A stretch of 64,000 nt of DNA. It comes from G963691885 sp963691885. GTDB lineage: Bacteria; Pseudomonadota; Alphaproteobacteria; UBA8366; Aestuariispiraceae. The first letter of the stretch is position 1. Each line of letters opens with the position of its first letter. The notes beneath the pieces are model-generated. The model was not told the DNA's origin. It was given only the letters and a program-made list of their open reading frames with translations, and ran no database searches. The stretch spans positions 2,046,001-2,110,000 of the forward strand of contig OY829843.1 in the NCBI GenBank assembly GCA_963691885.1. Reading direction: 5' to 3'. A program made the position numbers and the translations under genes. Shown piece by piece: positions 25,089 to 34,507 of this stretch.

Positions 25089-26323
25089 CCACGAACAGCA
25101 TGTCACCTGGGGTACCGATCCGCGTGTTGGCGCTGGATATAGAGGGCGGGCATGGCGGGTCTTCGCGGAGTCTCTTCCATGCTTTATCTGCGATAAACCC
25201 GAGAGATGTGCAAGCGGAGGTCTGGTGTCGTCGGTCCAACTGGCTTGAAGCGGCCTATGCAGAATTCGGCATTGATGTCGGTATAGAACCCGCGATGCCG
25301 AGTTTTACTGTTTTGACCAGGGACAGCAGAAATGCTTATGACCTTTGTCGGTTCTTCGGATCAGCCTGGTCGCGATCCGAAGGGTTTCGACAGCGCTTGC
25401 TCGAACGGGTCAAACAAACAGACCTCATCCATCTCAACCATATTTCATTGTTCTGGTTGGCCCGATGGTTGAAGAAACAATCTCCGAATTTGCCAATCTC
25501 AATGCATATTCGGACCCAGCCCTATGATACCTTCGCCGGTCGATGGCAGCAAAGGACAGCGGCCCAATTCGTTGATCGGTTCGTCTTCATCACAGAAAAT
25601 GAAAGAGATCACTTTCAAGACCTTGCCGGGAAGACTGTAGACGGACACGTCATCTTCAACCCTGTACCTAATCCGGACGCCAAGATTGAAGCGATAGAAT
25701 TGCAAAAACCACCGGGCGGTCTTGCCGTCGCACTGTTGTCATCTTTTTCCTTTCAAAGAGGAATAGACCGGCTTGTGGATATCGCCCTGGCGCTGGACCG
25801 GATCAATGATCAAAAAGTAAAGTTTTTTGTGGCAGGCGACATGACGCTGCCATCGGGGCTTCCTGGAAAACTTGGTGCGTTTGCCGGAAATGGCGCCACT
25901 CTTGAAGGGTATGTCGCGGCAGAAGGGCTCAAACACCGATTCGAATTCCTGGGATATCTACAGGAACCCGAACGACTTCTGAAGGCGTGTGATGTCCTGG
26001 TTAAACCGACGAGAGAAGACAACCCGTGGGGACGTGACATTCTCGAAGCAATGGCCAATGCATTGCCTGTGGCGTCAGTTGGGGCCTACACAAAGTTTGT
26101 GGAAACGGGTGAAACCGGCTACCTCCAGCAGCATTTTGACGCCGATGCGTTGGCGGTCTGGTTGTCTGATCTAGCCAATAACCGAGTGGAGTTGGCGAAA
26201 TTGGGTTCACAAGCGAGAGCACGCATTGTCACGAACTGTGCGCCTGAGGTTTGTGGGGAAGCGCTGACACAGTTCTGGAGCGCGACGGCGTCAGAATGTC
26301 AAAAGGATGCTAACAATAGTTGA
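25085..26323 (+). CDS. GT-B glycosyltransferase (group 1 / GT4-like)
   Basis: 412 residues, GTG overlapping the previous stop as GTGA. VLALDIEGGHGGSSRSL contains the Gly-rich acceptor loop of the N-terminal Rossmann domain; the C-terminal domain has KPTREDNPWGRDILEAMAN, equivalent to the E-x7-E nucleotide-sugar motif, followed by ALPVASVG. It likely transfers a sugar from a nucleotide donor in building the surface polysaccharide. The donor cannot be read from the sequence. It is followed after 12 bases by an oxygenase gene. Confidence 0.82.
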   Translation: MTTNSMSPGVPIRVLALDIEGGHGGSSRSLFHALSAINPRDVQAEVWCRRSNWLEAAYAEFGIDVGIEPAMPSFTVLTRDSRNAYDLCRFFGSAWSRSEGFRQRLLERVKQTDLIHLNHISLFWLARWLKKQSPNLPISMHIRTQPYDTFAGRWQQRTAAQFVDRFVFITENERDHFQDLAGKTVDGHVIFNPVPNPDAKIEAIELQKPPGGLAVALLSSFSFQRGIDRLVDIALALDRINDQKVKFFVAGDMTLPSGLPGKLGAFAGNGATLEGYVAAEGLKHRFEFLGYLQEPERLLKACDVLVKPTREDNPWGRDILEAMANALPVASVGAYTKFVETGETGYLQQHFDADALAVWLSDLANNRVELAKLGSQARARIVTNCAPEVCGEALTQFWSATASECQKDANNS

Positions 26324-26335
26324 AAGTAACGGGCC

Positions 26336-27133
26336 ATGAAGACACTGCTTGATCATATTGAGGGTTTCGACCTCTCGTCACTCAGCAAGGATTTTACGGG
26401 GGCGGAGCCATTCCCGCATATCGTGATTGATAATTTTCTGACACCGGAAACCGCCGACGCCCTGCTGAAAGAACACGAAGAAATCGGCAATGGTGATGGT
26501 TGGGGAAAATACTATCACTACAATGAACGCAAACTCGGCCTCACCAAACTGCAGAAAATGGGTCCGGTCACCCAGGACACGATTACATTTCTCTCCAGCG
26601 AGTCGTTCCTTAAATGGCTCGACGGATTGACAGGAATTGAAGCATTACTGGCCGATCCCGATCTCGATGGTGGTGGTTTGCATAAGATTGAGAGGAACGG
26701 CCACCTGAACATTCATGCGGATTATCTGGCACATACAACGCGGCCAACCTGGAGTCGTCAATTGAACCTTTTGATTTATCTGAACAAGGATTGGGACAAA
26801 GCCTGGAACGGCCAACTGGAACTGTGGGATGCAGAGATGACCAATTGCGTCCAAAAGGTAGACCCGATTTTCAACCGTGCCGTCATTTTCAGGACCAGTG
26901 AAAAATCCTATCACGGACACCCGGATCCGGTTCTATGCCCGGAAGACCGCGCCAGACGATCTTTGGCCTTGTACTACTTCCGCGATGAAGGCGAAGAGCT
27001 CTCCCTGAAACCCACCTATTATCGTGCTCGCCCGGACGATTCTTCGATGAAGCATAATCTTGTCGCGCTGGATCGCCTTGCCTTGCGGGTCTATTCCATC
27101 GGTAAGCGCTATCTTGCCCGATTGGGGCGATGA
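26336..27133 (+). CDS. 2-oxoglutarate/Fe(II)-dependent oxygenase (prolyl 4-hydroxylase-like)
   Basis: 265 residues, ATG start. The iron ligands are HADYLAHT (H-x-D) and SYHGHPDPV (distal His), and RRSLALYYF provides the basic residue that holds 2-oxoglutarate; the spacing is that of the 2OG-FeII_Oxy_3 group. Family members hydroxylate protein side chains or small molecules and are common in glycan loci, where they may act on sugars or lipids. It overlaps the next gene as ATGA. It is unrelated in sequence order to the PhyH-like oxygenase at 12518. Confidence 0.78.
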   Translation: MKTLLDHIEGFDLSSLSKDFTGAEPFPHIVIDNFLTPETADALLKEHEEIGNGDGWGKYYHYNERKLGLTKLQKMGPVTQDTITFLSSESFLKWLDGLTGIEALLADPDLDGGGLHKIERNGHLNIHADYLAHTTRPTWSRQLNLLIYLNKDWDKAWNGQLELWDAEMTNCVQKVDPIFNRAVIFRTSEKSYHGHPDPVLCPEDRARRSLALYYFRDEGEELSLKPTYYRARPDDSSMKHNLVALDRLALRVYSIGKRYLARLGR

Positions 27134-28578
27134 GCAGACGATTTGTTGGCTTCCTGCCTGAACGATCATTCATGACGCGGATCGACAACACAGCACTGGC
27201 CATGGTTGCAGCGGTTGCCTTCTGCTTGTTCGTCGTCCTGTTTTCCCTGATTCCTGCCGGCGTGGAGGTGAAACATGGTGCCGATTCCGGCAGCTGGCTT
27301 CAACCTGCCTATGCATTGCTGGAGCATGGTGGTTTTGTTTTGTTGGAAAACCCCGCATTGCCAGATTATTATCGCCCTCCGGGAATGACGCTATTCGGTG
27401 CCGCCGCGATGGGGATTGGATCCGAACCCAATCCCGGAAAAATCGTGATTGCTCAATTGATTCTGCTGGCAGCGTCCGGGTATCTCCTGGCCTTATGCGC
27501 CAATCATTTCCTTCCCGGATCCGGGATCTGGGCGATGGGTTTGTATCTTGTGAATCCAAACACCGTGTCGACGGCTTTGCTGGTTCAAAGTGAGACGGTG
27601 TTCACTTTCCTGATACTGCTATGCATGACGGCTTTTGTCTTCTTCCAGAAGAATCAATCGATGATCGCTGCAGTCCTGTGTGGCATTGCCCTTGGTGCCG
27701 CAACACTCGTTCGACCAACCAGTCAGTTTCTGATATTCTGTCTGCCCCTGGCGTTTGTGATTTTTTCTTTGATTGAGCGTCAAACGCTGGCGTTTGGCGC
27801 AGGAAACTGGAAGAAGTCAGCGGTCGGAGGTGTTGTTGCTGCCGGCCTGAGCGGGTTGATGTTGTTGCCGTGGATGGCCCAGGTGGAAACCGTTGAGGGT
27901 CGGTACACACTTACAACGTCGGAGATAACGAACCGCTATATTTGGGATCAGTTGATTATTGTGGAGGCGCAGAAGACCGGTGGGGGCTATCAAGCCACCG
28001 GCGCACGGCTCGATGCCGAAGTTCACAACGGCATCACGATACAACATTGCCAGCAAGAGCCTCTCTTATCCCAAGCACGGATTGAGTGTTTTGCGACACT
28101 CGCATCGATTGGCTGGGATAAGATTTGGGACCATGATCTTTCGCATATTGCTATGTCTTTGACGCGATCGACGGCTGCTTTTCTTTTTTCTGGCGCGGCG
28201 GGTAACTGGCACAATCTGATTGGTGGTGCTGACAGGGTGACCAATCAGGATTGGATGGACGCAGATCAAACGAGCAGTCTGTCGGTCCTTCGAAACCTTT
28301 TCGGAGGACAAAACCCGATTGCCCTTGCAATCTCCGCCATCTGTATCGGTTTCGCTGTTGGGCTTAAGCTGCTGTACGGCTTCGGGTGTTTTGTGCTGGC
28401 CCGTCGGGGTAATTGGGGGGCAGTAATGTTGCTGGTTGCTATACCAGCCTATTTCATTGCCACGACGCTTTTTCTTGGCCAATCCCGATATAGGATGCCG
28501 GCTGAGCCAAGTTTCACCATAGCCGCTGGGATTGCGGCCTATTATCTTGTGTCGGTCTTTCGATCCCGACACGCCTAG
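27130..28578 (+). CDS. Polytopic membrane glycosyltransferase (GT39/GT83 PMT-like)
   Basis: 482 residues with many predicted membrane helices, starting at about residue 23 (AMVAAVAFCLFVVLFSLI). The soluble loop between helices 1 and 2 holds a short acidic segment (HGADSGSWLQPAYA), and LPDYYRPPGM lies in the region where this superfamily has its substrate loop. It resembles the protein encoded at 45192-46544. Such proteins use polyprenyl-phosphate sugars to modify lipids, glycans or proteins on the periplasmic side. Substrate is unknown. The start at 27130 overlaps the previous stop as ATGA; a later Met at residue 15 is possible. Confidence 0.72.
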   Translation: MSRRFVGFLPERSFMTRIDNTALAMVAAVAFCLFVVLFSLIPAGVEVKHGADSGSWLQPAYALLEHGGFVLLENPALPDYYRPPGMTLFGAAAMGIGSEPNPGKIVIAQLILLAASGYLLALCANHFLPGSGIWAMGLYLVNPNTVSTALLVQSETVFTFLILLCMTAFVFFQKNQSMIAAVLCGIALGAATLVRPTSQFLIFCLPLAFVIFSLIERQTLAFGAGNWKKSAVGGVVAAGLSGLMLLPWMAQVETVEGRYTLTTSEITNRYIWDQLIIVEAQKTGGGYQATGARLDAEVHNGITIQHCQQEPLLSQARIECFATLASIGWDKIWDHDLSHIAMSLTRSTAAFLFSGAAGNWHNLIGGADRVTNQDWMDADQTSSLSVLRNLFGGQNPIALAISAICIGFAVGLKLLYGFGCFVLARRGNWGAVMLLVAIPAYFIATTLFLGQSRYRMPAEPSFTIAAGIAAYYLVSVFRSRHA

Positions 28579-28587
28579 CTTTGATGG

Positions 28588-29673
28588 ATGACCAGTCGCA
28601 TGAACGCAGAACCTGCCATTCACCTAAACCGTGATCAGTATCTTGAGTTGGAGAAAATAGCCGTGGGGGCGTTTTCTCCGCTGGACGGTTTCATGACCAA
28701 AACGCAGTTTGATGCGGTTGTTGAAACAATGCGGCTGCCCGATGGTGCTGTCTTTACAATTCCAGTGGTTTTGGATGTCACACGAGAAGAACAAGCAGAG
28801 CTGATCGATGCAGACCAGGTTGATCTGGTTTTTGAGGGCGTTGTGGTCGGAAGGATCTGGCCGGAAGATTTTTTTGAAGCGGACCGGGCGTATACCGCCA
28901 GGCATGTGTTTGGCACAGATGATCAAAATCACCCCGGCGTAGATTACTTCACGTCGCTTCAGCCTGTTTTTGTGGGAGGTCGGGTTGAATTGATCCAGAG
29001 GGCGCAGTTTGACATCTCACGGTACGAGCTGCTGCCAAGTGAAACCAAAGCGTTGTTTAAAGAAAAAGGATGGGAAACGGTCGTCGGGTTTCAGACAAGG
29101 AATGTACCGCATAGAGCGCATGAATACTTGCAGCGTGTTGCACTCGAAATGGTGGATGGGTTGTTTGTTCAGCCCCTGGTTGGCCGAAAGCGCGCCGGTG
29201 ACTTTACGCCCGACGCTGTTCTGACCGGCTATGAAACAATGCTTCAAAACTATTTCCCCGCCAATCGGACACTGCTTGGCATTCTGTCCACCGTGATGCG
29301 CTATGCAGGTCCAAGGGAAGCGGTCTTTCACGCAATCATCCGCCGCAACTATGGGTGTACCCACTTCATTGTGGGCAGGGACCATGCCGGGGTCGGTGAT
29401 TATTACGGCCTGTACGATGCCCACGCGTTAACCAGACAGTTCGATGGCGATTTGGGCATTGAGATCATGCGGTTGCATGGTCCGTACTATTGTTCTGAAT
29501 GTGACGGGATTGTCACGGAACAAACCTGCCTGCACTATGGAACTGAGTGTACTCAAAGCATCTCGGGAACGGACATGCGGCGTATCTTGGTCGACGGTGA
29601 GAAACCAGATCCGAGGTTGATGCGGTCAAGCATTGTTGATGCATTGGCCGGGGTCGAACTCTTTATTCGTTGA
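28588..29673 (+). CDS. sat: Sulfate adenylyltransferase (ATP sulfurylase)
   Basis: 361 residues from the ATG at 28588 (another ATG at 28600). QTRNVPHRAHEY at about residue 169 and GRDHAGVGDYYG at about residue 263 are the ATP- and sulfate-binding signatures of the homo-oligomeric Sat family; GAFSPLDGFM near the N-terminus is also typical. The enzyme forms adenosine 5'-phosphosulfate from ATP and sulfate. No APS-kinase domain is fused at the C-terminus; that function is supplied by the gene at 18001. Followed with one-base overlap by a sulfotransferase, it supports a dedicated PAPS supply for glycan sulfation. Confidence 0.92.
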   Translation: MTSRMNAEPAIHLNRDQYLELEKIAVGAFSPLDGFMTKTQFDAVVETMRLPDGAVFTIPVVLDVTREEQAELIDADQVDLVFEGVVVGRIWPEDFFEADRAYTARHVFGTDDQNHPGVDYFTSLQPVFVGGRVELIQRAQFDISRYELLPSETKALFKEKGWETVVGFQTRNVPHRAHEYLQRVALEMVDGLFVQPLVGRKRAGDFTPDAVLTGYETMLQNYFPANRTLLGILSTVMRYAGPREAVFHAIIRRNYGCTHFIVGRDHAGVGDYYGLYDAHALTRQFDGDLGIEIMRLHGPYYCSECDGIVTEQTCLHYGTECTQSISGTDMRRILVDGEKPDPRLMRSSIVDALAGVELFIR

Positions 29674-30506
29674 TGCGTTTCATATACACCATAACGCCGG
29701 GCCGCAGTGGGCAGGCTTCCTTGACTGACCTGGTGCAGCGAACCTGTCCAAACACGGTTGCCGCATTTGAAGAACCTCAAGTTCGTTTCGTCTTGCCCCG
29801 GGTATTTAGCAATTATGAGAGGCGGTTTCGACGTCGGTTTGTTGAAACACATGAATTGTTGGGACGGGGAAAGGTTCTGTCCGCATTTGATGCGGGGGAC
29901 GAAGTCGCGCTGCGCCGGTTTTCAAAGACCCGATATGACTGGATGTTGAACCGCGCCCGAGGGGCAGACGTGTTCTTTGATATCAGTAAATACTTCGTTC
30001 GTGGATTGCATTTCTGTATGCCGGAGTTCACGCCGGATTTCCGATTGGTTTTTCTGGTTAGGGACCCGATCCTGAATATGCGCAGTTTTGTGAATCGTGG
30101 AAAGGATTTCTTCCTGGATAACAACCAACCGAGCTCATCGACAAACGCCCTTCCAATGAAAGATGAACTTGAGATTGAGCATCTTTATTTCTGGGCCTGG
30201 ACAGAGGGGTATTTGCGCGGTCTTGATCTGGCGGAAAAACAGGGGATTGAGCCGTTGGTCATCCGCACGGCTGATCTGGACCAACGTCAAATCATGGTGG
30301 GGCATTTTGAAAAATTAGGCTTGCCGACCCAGGGGCTCAGCGTTGCGCCCGCACTCAATACAAATGTTCAGGCCGGGCATCGACCGACGCAGATAAACCG
30401 ATCCGACCTCGACTCATTTCAGCGCTTTCGCGATAGAGTGCCGGCAAGCGCCTGGGATCGGCTAACCTTTATGAAAGACTACGATCCAAAGGTTGAAACC
30501 GCCTGA
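29673..30506 (+). CDS. Sulfotransferase (PAPS-dependent)
   Basis: 277 residues from the ATG at 29673, overlapping the sat stop by one base. YTITPGRSGQASLTDLV corresponds to the 5'-phosphosulfate binding loop and LVFLVRDPILNMRSFVNRGK to the 3'-phosphate-binding segment with the conserved Arg and Ser of the family. It would transfer sulfate from PAPS to a hydroxyl, probably on the surface glycan, in the cytoplasm before export. No signal peptide or membrane segment is seen. It is the last gene of the large + strand locus and is convergent with the carbonic anhydrase gene, 17 bases away. Confidence 0.82.
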   Translation: MRFIYTITPGRSGQASLTDLVQRTCPNTVAAFEEPQVRFVLPRVFSNYERRFRRRFVETHELLGRGKVLSAFDAGDEVALRRFSKTRYDWMLNRARGADVFFDISKYFVRGLHFCMPEFTPDFRLVFLVRDPILNMRSFVNRGKDFFLDNNQPSSSTNALPMKDELEIEHLYFWAWTEGYLRGLDLAEKQGIEPLVIRTADLDQRQIMVGHFEKLGLPTQGLSVAPALNTNVQAGHRPTQINRSDLDSFQRFRDRVPASAWDRLTFMKDYDPKVETA

Positions 30507-30523
30507 TGCCTTCTGGTTCTGAC

Positions 30524-31054
30524 CTATAAACCCAGATATTTTCTGGCAAGTTTCTGATGATAGTGCTGCCAGTTATTTTCAATAAACCCTTTTTCGGCTT
30601 CTTTGACCGGGCGTAGAAATTTCGCTGGAACGCCGGTCCACATCTCCCCCGACTTGACCCGTTTGCCAGGGGCGACGACAGCGCCTGCGGCGACCACCGC
30701 GCCGGTTTCAATATAGGCGCCATCCAGTATCTTTGCGCCGATCCCGATCATGCATTCATCCTCGATGATGCAACCATGAAGCATGACGCCATGCCCAATC
30801 GTAACCTTTTTGCCGATGACGGTCGGGAACTTTCCTTCATAGACATGGACCACCGATCCGTCCTGAACATTGCTGTCCTCGCCGACTTCAATGTAATGAT
30901 CGTCCCCGCGCAATACACAATTGAACCAGACACTGGAGCGGTCCTTAAGCCGCACGTCGCCGATGATTGAGCTATTCGGCGCAATGAAAACATCCCTCCC
31001 AATTGTAGGTTCAATTCCCTTGAACGGCATGATGACCGGGGCTGGCTGTGTCAT
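30524..31054 (-). CDS. Gamma-carbonic-anhydrase-family hexapeptide protein
   Basis: About 176 residues from the ATG at 31054, which gives the typical MTQPAPVIMPFKGIEPTIG opening; an upstream Met at 31102 is less likely. The hexapeptide repeats form a left-handed beta-helix, and HVYEG and IGHGVMLHGC supply the His residues of the metal site. Family members hydrate CO2 or are acyltransferase relatives of the YrdA/PaaY type. The gene is last in an operon with a CoA lyase and a CoA transferase; why is not clear from the sequence. Confidence 0.85.
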   Translation of the reverse strand: MTQPAPVIMPFKGIEPTIGRDVFIAPNSSIIGDVRLKDRSSVWFNCVLRGDDHYIEVGEDSNVQDGSVVHVYEGKFPTVIGKKVTIGHGVMLHGCIIEDECMIGIGAKILDGAYIETGAVVAAGAVVAPGKRVKSGEMWTGVPAKFLRPVKEAEKGFIENNWQHYHQKLARKYLGL

Positions 31055-31076
31055 TTCTGTGATCCTCTCTTTGTCA

Positions 31077-31973
31077 TCAAACGCTGAAGCGCCGTGCAGC
31101 ATTCAGTGTGGCTTTTGCCCTTTCGACAACGGGTTTATCAATCATTTTCCCGTTCAGGGCGATTGCCCCTAACCCCTTTGTCCGGGCTTCAGAGAACGCG
31201 GCGATCACGGCTTCGGCGTGTGAGATTTCAGCATCCGACGGGCTGAAAGCCGAATTCAAAACGGGGACCTGGGCTGGATGAATACAGAACGCACCGTCAA
31301 AACCCATATGCCTTGCCTCGGTAACAATTCTTGCAAATTTTTCGAGATCTTTGAATTCCGAGATTGACCCGACAAAACCATAAGCGGCGATCCCGGCCGC
31401 GCGGGCTGCCAACACGGTGTCAATGTGAACCGCAGCCAGTGCCGGGCTCTCTAGAGATATACCGCTTTCAAGAGAGAAATCCTCTACGCCAACAATAATG
31501 CCGCTCAAGCGGTCATCGGCCTTTGCGATCTCCGGAATGTTCAACGCTCCTTCAGGCGTTTCAATCATCGCGATGAAGCTGATTGTCCCTTCGGGTATGC
31601 CACGCTCAATTTCCAGTTCCGTCACGATTTCGCCGATTGCCTGTATATGGCTTGCATTGGGCACCTTGGGCAGGCCGATCGCTGAGACATCGGGCAGAAC
31701 TGCGGCTTCCAGATCCGGCACAGCAAGACGCCAGGGCCTGTTGATCCGTATGATACAGGGAAGCGATTTTTCGTGAAGTGTCTGGACAGCCGATTTAAGG
31801 CTTTCTCGCGCAAGGTTTTTGTTTTCCGGCAAGACGCCATCTTCAAGATCCACTTGGATCGCGTCCGCACCGCGTGTTTCGATCTTTGACAGAAAGCGCG
31901 GCTGGTCGGCCGGGGCGAACAGCATGGACCGCCAAACGGGGCGGATGGTCGCGTTGTTGTCAGGGTCATTCAT
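31077..31973 (-). CDS. HpcH/HpaI/citrate-lyase-beta-family CoA ester lyase
   Basis: 298 residues, start overlapping the CoA transferase stop as TAATG. SMLFAPADQPRFLSKIETRGADAIQVDLEDGV is split across the N-terminal phosphate-binding and metal-binding segment (the conserved Asp-Leu-Glu-Asp), and AMIETPEGALNIPEIA gives the second acidic ligand; FDGAFCIHPAQV is the CoA-side signature. Such enzymes cleave or form malyl-, citramalyl- or beta-hydroxy-acyl-CoA thioesters. The pair with a class III CoA transferase suggests degradation of a dicarboxylic acid via its CoA ester, which would fit the transporter for such acids at 35.6-38.9 kb. Confidence 0.85.
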   Translation of the reverse strand: MNDPDNNATIRPVWRSMLFAPADQPRFLSKIETRGADAIQVDLEDGVLPENKNLARESLKSAVQTLHEKSLPCIIRINRPWRLAVPDLEAAVLPDVSAIGLPKVPNASHIQAIGEIVTELEIERGIPEGTISFIAMIETPEGALNIPEIAKADDRLSGIIVGVEDFSLESGISLESPALAAVHIDTVLAARAAGIAAYGFVGSISEFKDLEKFARIVTEARHMGFDGAFCIHPAQVPVLNSAFSPSDAEISHAEAVIAAFSEARTKGLGAIALNGKMIDKPVVERAKATLNAARRFSV

Positions 31974-33193
31974 TATATGATTCCTCCCTCGCGCAATTTG
32001 GTGATTTGGTCGGCTGACAAACCAAGATCGTGCAGGGTGCGATCCGTATCCGCGCCAAGATCCGGTGCGGGTTTTCGGAATTGGGCCGGTGTAGCGGAAA
32101 AACGGGGCGTTAGATTATGCATGGGCACTTCCCCCATCTCGTCATCCGGCAGTTCAACCAAGCTCTCGCGTGCGAGGACATAGGGATGTTCCATCAATTC
32201 TGAAACGGTGCAGACTTCCCCGACAGTTACGCCTGCTTTCCCGAGTGTCTCCAGAACCTCGTCCCGTTCATGGCTTTCCATATACCTGGCGATCAGAGCG
32301 TCCAACTCGTCTGCATTCCTGACCCTGTCGGTATTCGTGACAAAGCGAGGGTCGGTTTTAAGTTCGGGCTGCCCCATCGCGTCGAACAGGCGTTCCACCA
32401 TGGACTGCATGGATGCCGAGAGTGACAGCCATTTTCCATCGCTGCATCTGTAAAGGTTTCTGGGGGCAGTAATCGGTGATCGATTTCCACTCCGCGTGCT
32501 GGGCTTGCCTGACAGGGTAAACTGCGATGCTTCGGATGACAGGAATGACAGTATCGGTTCAAACAAGCTGAGATCGATAACCTGCCCCTGACCGCCAGAG
32601 ACTTCAACATGACGCAAAGCCGTCATGAAGGCGGCCGCGCCATAGGTTCCCGAGATCATGTCGGCAAAAGCCATGGGGGGCAGTGCGGGGGGCCTGTCTG
32701 GAAAGCCGTTCAGATCGGCAAAGCCTGACATGGCCTCGACGAGTGTTCCAAAGCCCGGTCTATCCCGCCAGGGTCCGGTCTGACCCCAACCGGAAATTCT
32801 GACGATGACCAGCTTGGGATTGTGTTTCAACAGGATGTCCGGTCCCAGGCCCCAGCGTTCCAGCGTGCCGGGCACGAAGTTCTCGACCAGCCCCTGTGCG
32901 CCTTCAACAAGGTTCAGCAGCAGCGCGCGCCCTTCGTCCGTGCGCAGGTTCAGTGTCATGCTGGATTTGTTTCGGGCGTAAACTTTCCAGTGATTGCTGA
33001 TGTTTTCCACTTTCCAGTTGCGGAGATCATCCCCTTTTTCGGGCCTTTCAATCTTCAGAACATCTGCGCCCCAATCCGCCAGAAGATGGGTTAGCTGGTT
33101 TCCGGCAACAAGGCGGGAGAGATCCAGGCAACGGACGCCCTCTAAGGGTCCCTTTGCGGCAGGATCGAAGCTTTTTTCCGGAAGCGATGTCAA
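31973..33193 (-). CDS. Class III CoA transferase (CaiB/BaiF family)
   Basis: 406 residues. CLDLSRLVAGNQLTHLLADWGADVLKIERP is the N-terminal CoA-binding region of the family, broken here as a single typical stretch, and MAFADMISGTYGAAAFM includes the catalytic Asp (the D of FADM). GQVIDLSLFEP follows. The enzyme moves CoA between acyl groups and makes a symmetrical covalent Asp-CoA intermediate. The next gene (CoA lyase) starts within its stop codon, and both run with the gamma-carbonic anhydrase as a three-gene operon on the minus strand. Confidence 0.88.
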   Translation of the reverse strand: MTSLPEKSFDPAAKGPLEGVRCLDLSRLVAGNQLTHLLADWGADVLKIERPEKGDDLRNWKVENISNHWKVYARNKSSMTLNLRTDEGRALLLNLVEGAQGLVENFVPGTLERWGLGPDILLKHNPKLVIVRISGWGQTGPWRDRPGFGTLVEAMSGFADLNGFPDRPPALPPMAFADMISGTYGAAAFMTALRHVEVSGGQGQVIDLSLFEPILSFLSSEASQFTLSGKPSTRSGNRSPITAPRNLYRCSDGKWLSLSASMQSMVERLFDAMGQPELKTDPRFVTNTDRVRNADELDALIARYMESHERDEVLETLGKAGVTVGEVCTVSELMEHPYVLARESLVELPDDEMGEVPMHNLTPRFSATPAQFRKPAPDLGADTDRTLHDLGLSADQITKLREGGII

Positions 33194-33327
33194 ACCTGGG
33201 ACTTTCTGTTATATATCGTCGCGGTTAGATTGCTATTTTGGACGAGATTGTTTTTTTGCGCGCTTAGGGTTGCATGCTCAATTGGACCGGTAAAGTGCCC
33301 ACATCAATTATTCAGAGTTGATACGCG

Positions 33328-34464
33328 ATGCCTGTTTTCAGAAGACCAGCTGTCAAATGGACAATGGTGTTCTTGTTGTTTGTCTTTGCAGCGGTTGGGG
33401 TGTTGACGGTTCTGGCCCAAACCTTTGATCCGGTTCGTGTTGTGTACAAGCAGCTCAAGGCCGACAGCCAATATGCCTATGACGTTATCCGACCGGAACA
33501 TTCCGCGATCGATTTTGCCACCCTGGTTCAGATTGACGCTCCTGAAAAGCTGGATGACCTGCAAGAACGATTGAGAATGCTTGTTTACGGAGATCGCGAT
33601 ATCGACCGTGATCCCGGGCAGATTTATCCCACCGGGCATCCATGGCCCAGGGATGAGGGGGTGCTCGAATGGGATCCCGTCGCATCAGTCACGCGGTACT
33701 TTGCAACCCCGGGACCGGGTGTCTTAATGGTTGCGGCCCTGTTGCAGCCTGCCGAAGAAGACTGGAATTCGCGCTTTGTGATTTATCAACATGGCATGGC
33801 AGGGACATTCGATCAGTCGCGTGGATTATTGGAGGCGTTATTGGGTGCCGGGTATAAGGTTCTTGCTTTTGATCAATTGGGATATGGCGCAAATTCCAGA
33901 AGGGGACCATGTCTGGAGAGCGCAGAAGAATGTCGAGGAAATCTTCAGTTTGATTTTCATCAACTCGAACTCCCTCTGCGGTCTCACATAGAGCCCTTGC
34001 GTGCGGCTGTTGATTTGGCGCTCGCAAAGGGTGCGATGAGTGTTGATGCCATAGGGTTTTCCGCCGGCGCCGGTACCGTGACACTTGCCAGCGCTGTGGA
34101 ACCAAGACTGAAGCGCACCATTGCCATCGCTGGTGTTCTGCCCGAAATCCTCAGGGAGGGCCAGGATCAGGCCTTTGGGCTTGCATGGGAAATCATCAAG
34201 CACCCTGAAATCTCTTTTCTAGACCTCTTCGTGGCAGCCTCTAGTGGAGAAGGGCGACACTATGTGCAAATCTTCAATCGCTACGACCGCTGCTGCTTTC
34301 GGAACACCAAAGGACTCTTGTATAAAGATGCGATCTCTGATGCTGCGGATGAGATTGGGGAGGGTGGAGGTTTTGACGTGTTGATCGATGAAACCCACGC
34401 AGAGCACGAGATTTCGGACTGGGCTGTAGCTCGGGTGCTTGACCTTCTGGCTGAGGGCAGGTGA
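33328..34464 (+). CDS. Membrane-anchored alpha/beta hydrolase
   Basis: 378 residues, ATG start. Residues about 11-30 (TMVFLLFVFAAVGVLTVLAQ) form a signal anchor, so the catalytic part lies in the periplasm. FVIYQHGMAGTFDQS is the oxyanion segment, GFSAGAGTV (about residue 240) the nucleophile elbow and DETHAEHEIS near the end the His of the triad. A C-x6-C pair (RRGPCLESAEECRG) and a CC pair could form disulfides. Function is a hydrolase or esterase of unknown substrate. It is a single gene between two minus- and plus-strand units. Confidence 0.7.
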   Translation: MPVFRRPAVKWTMVFLLFVFAAVGVLTVLAQTFDPVRVVYKQLKADSQYAYDVIRPEHSAIDFATLVQIDAPEKLDDLQERLRMLVYGDRDIDRDPGQIYPTGHPWPRDEGVLEWDPVASVTRYFATPGPGVLMVAALLQPAEEDWNSRFVIYQHGMAGTFDQSRGLLEALLGAGYKVLAFDQLGYGANSRRGPCLESAEECRGNLQFDFHQLELPLRSHIEPLRAAVDLALAKGAMSVDAIGFSAGAGTVTLASAVEPRLKRTIAIAGVLPEILREGQDQAFGLAWEIIKHPEISFLDLFVAASSGEGRHYVQIFNRYDRCCFRNTKGLLYKDAISDAADEIGEGGGFDVLIDETHAEHEISDWAVARVLDLLAEGR

Positions 34465-34507
34465 ATTGCTGTTGTGTTACCCGGTCAGAGTTTAGAAAGT
34501 TTCGTTC

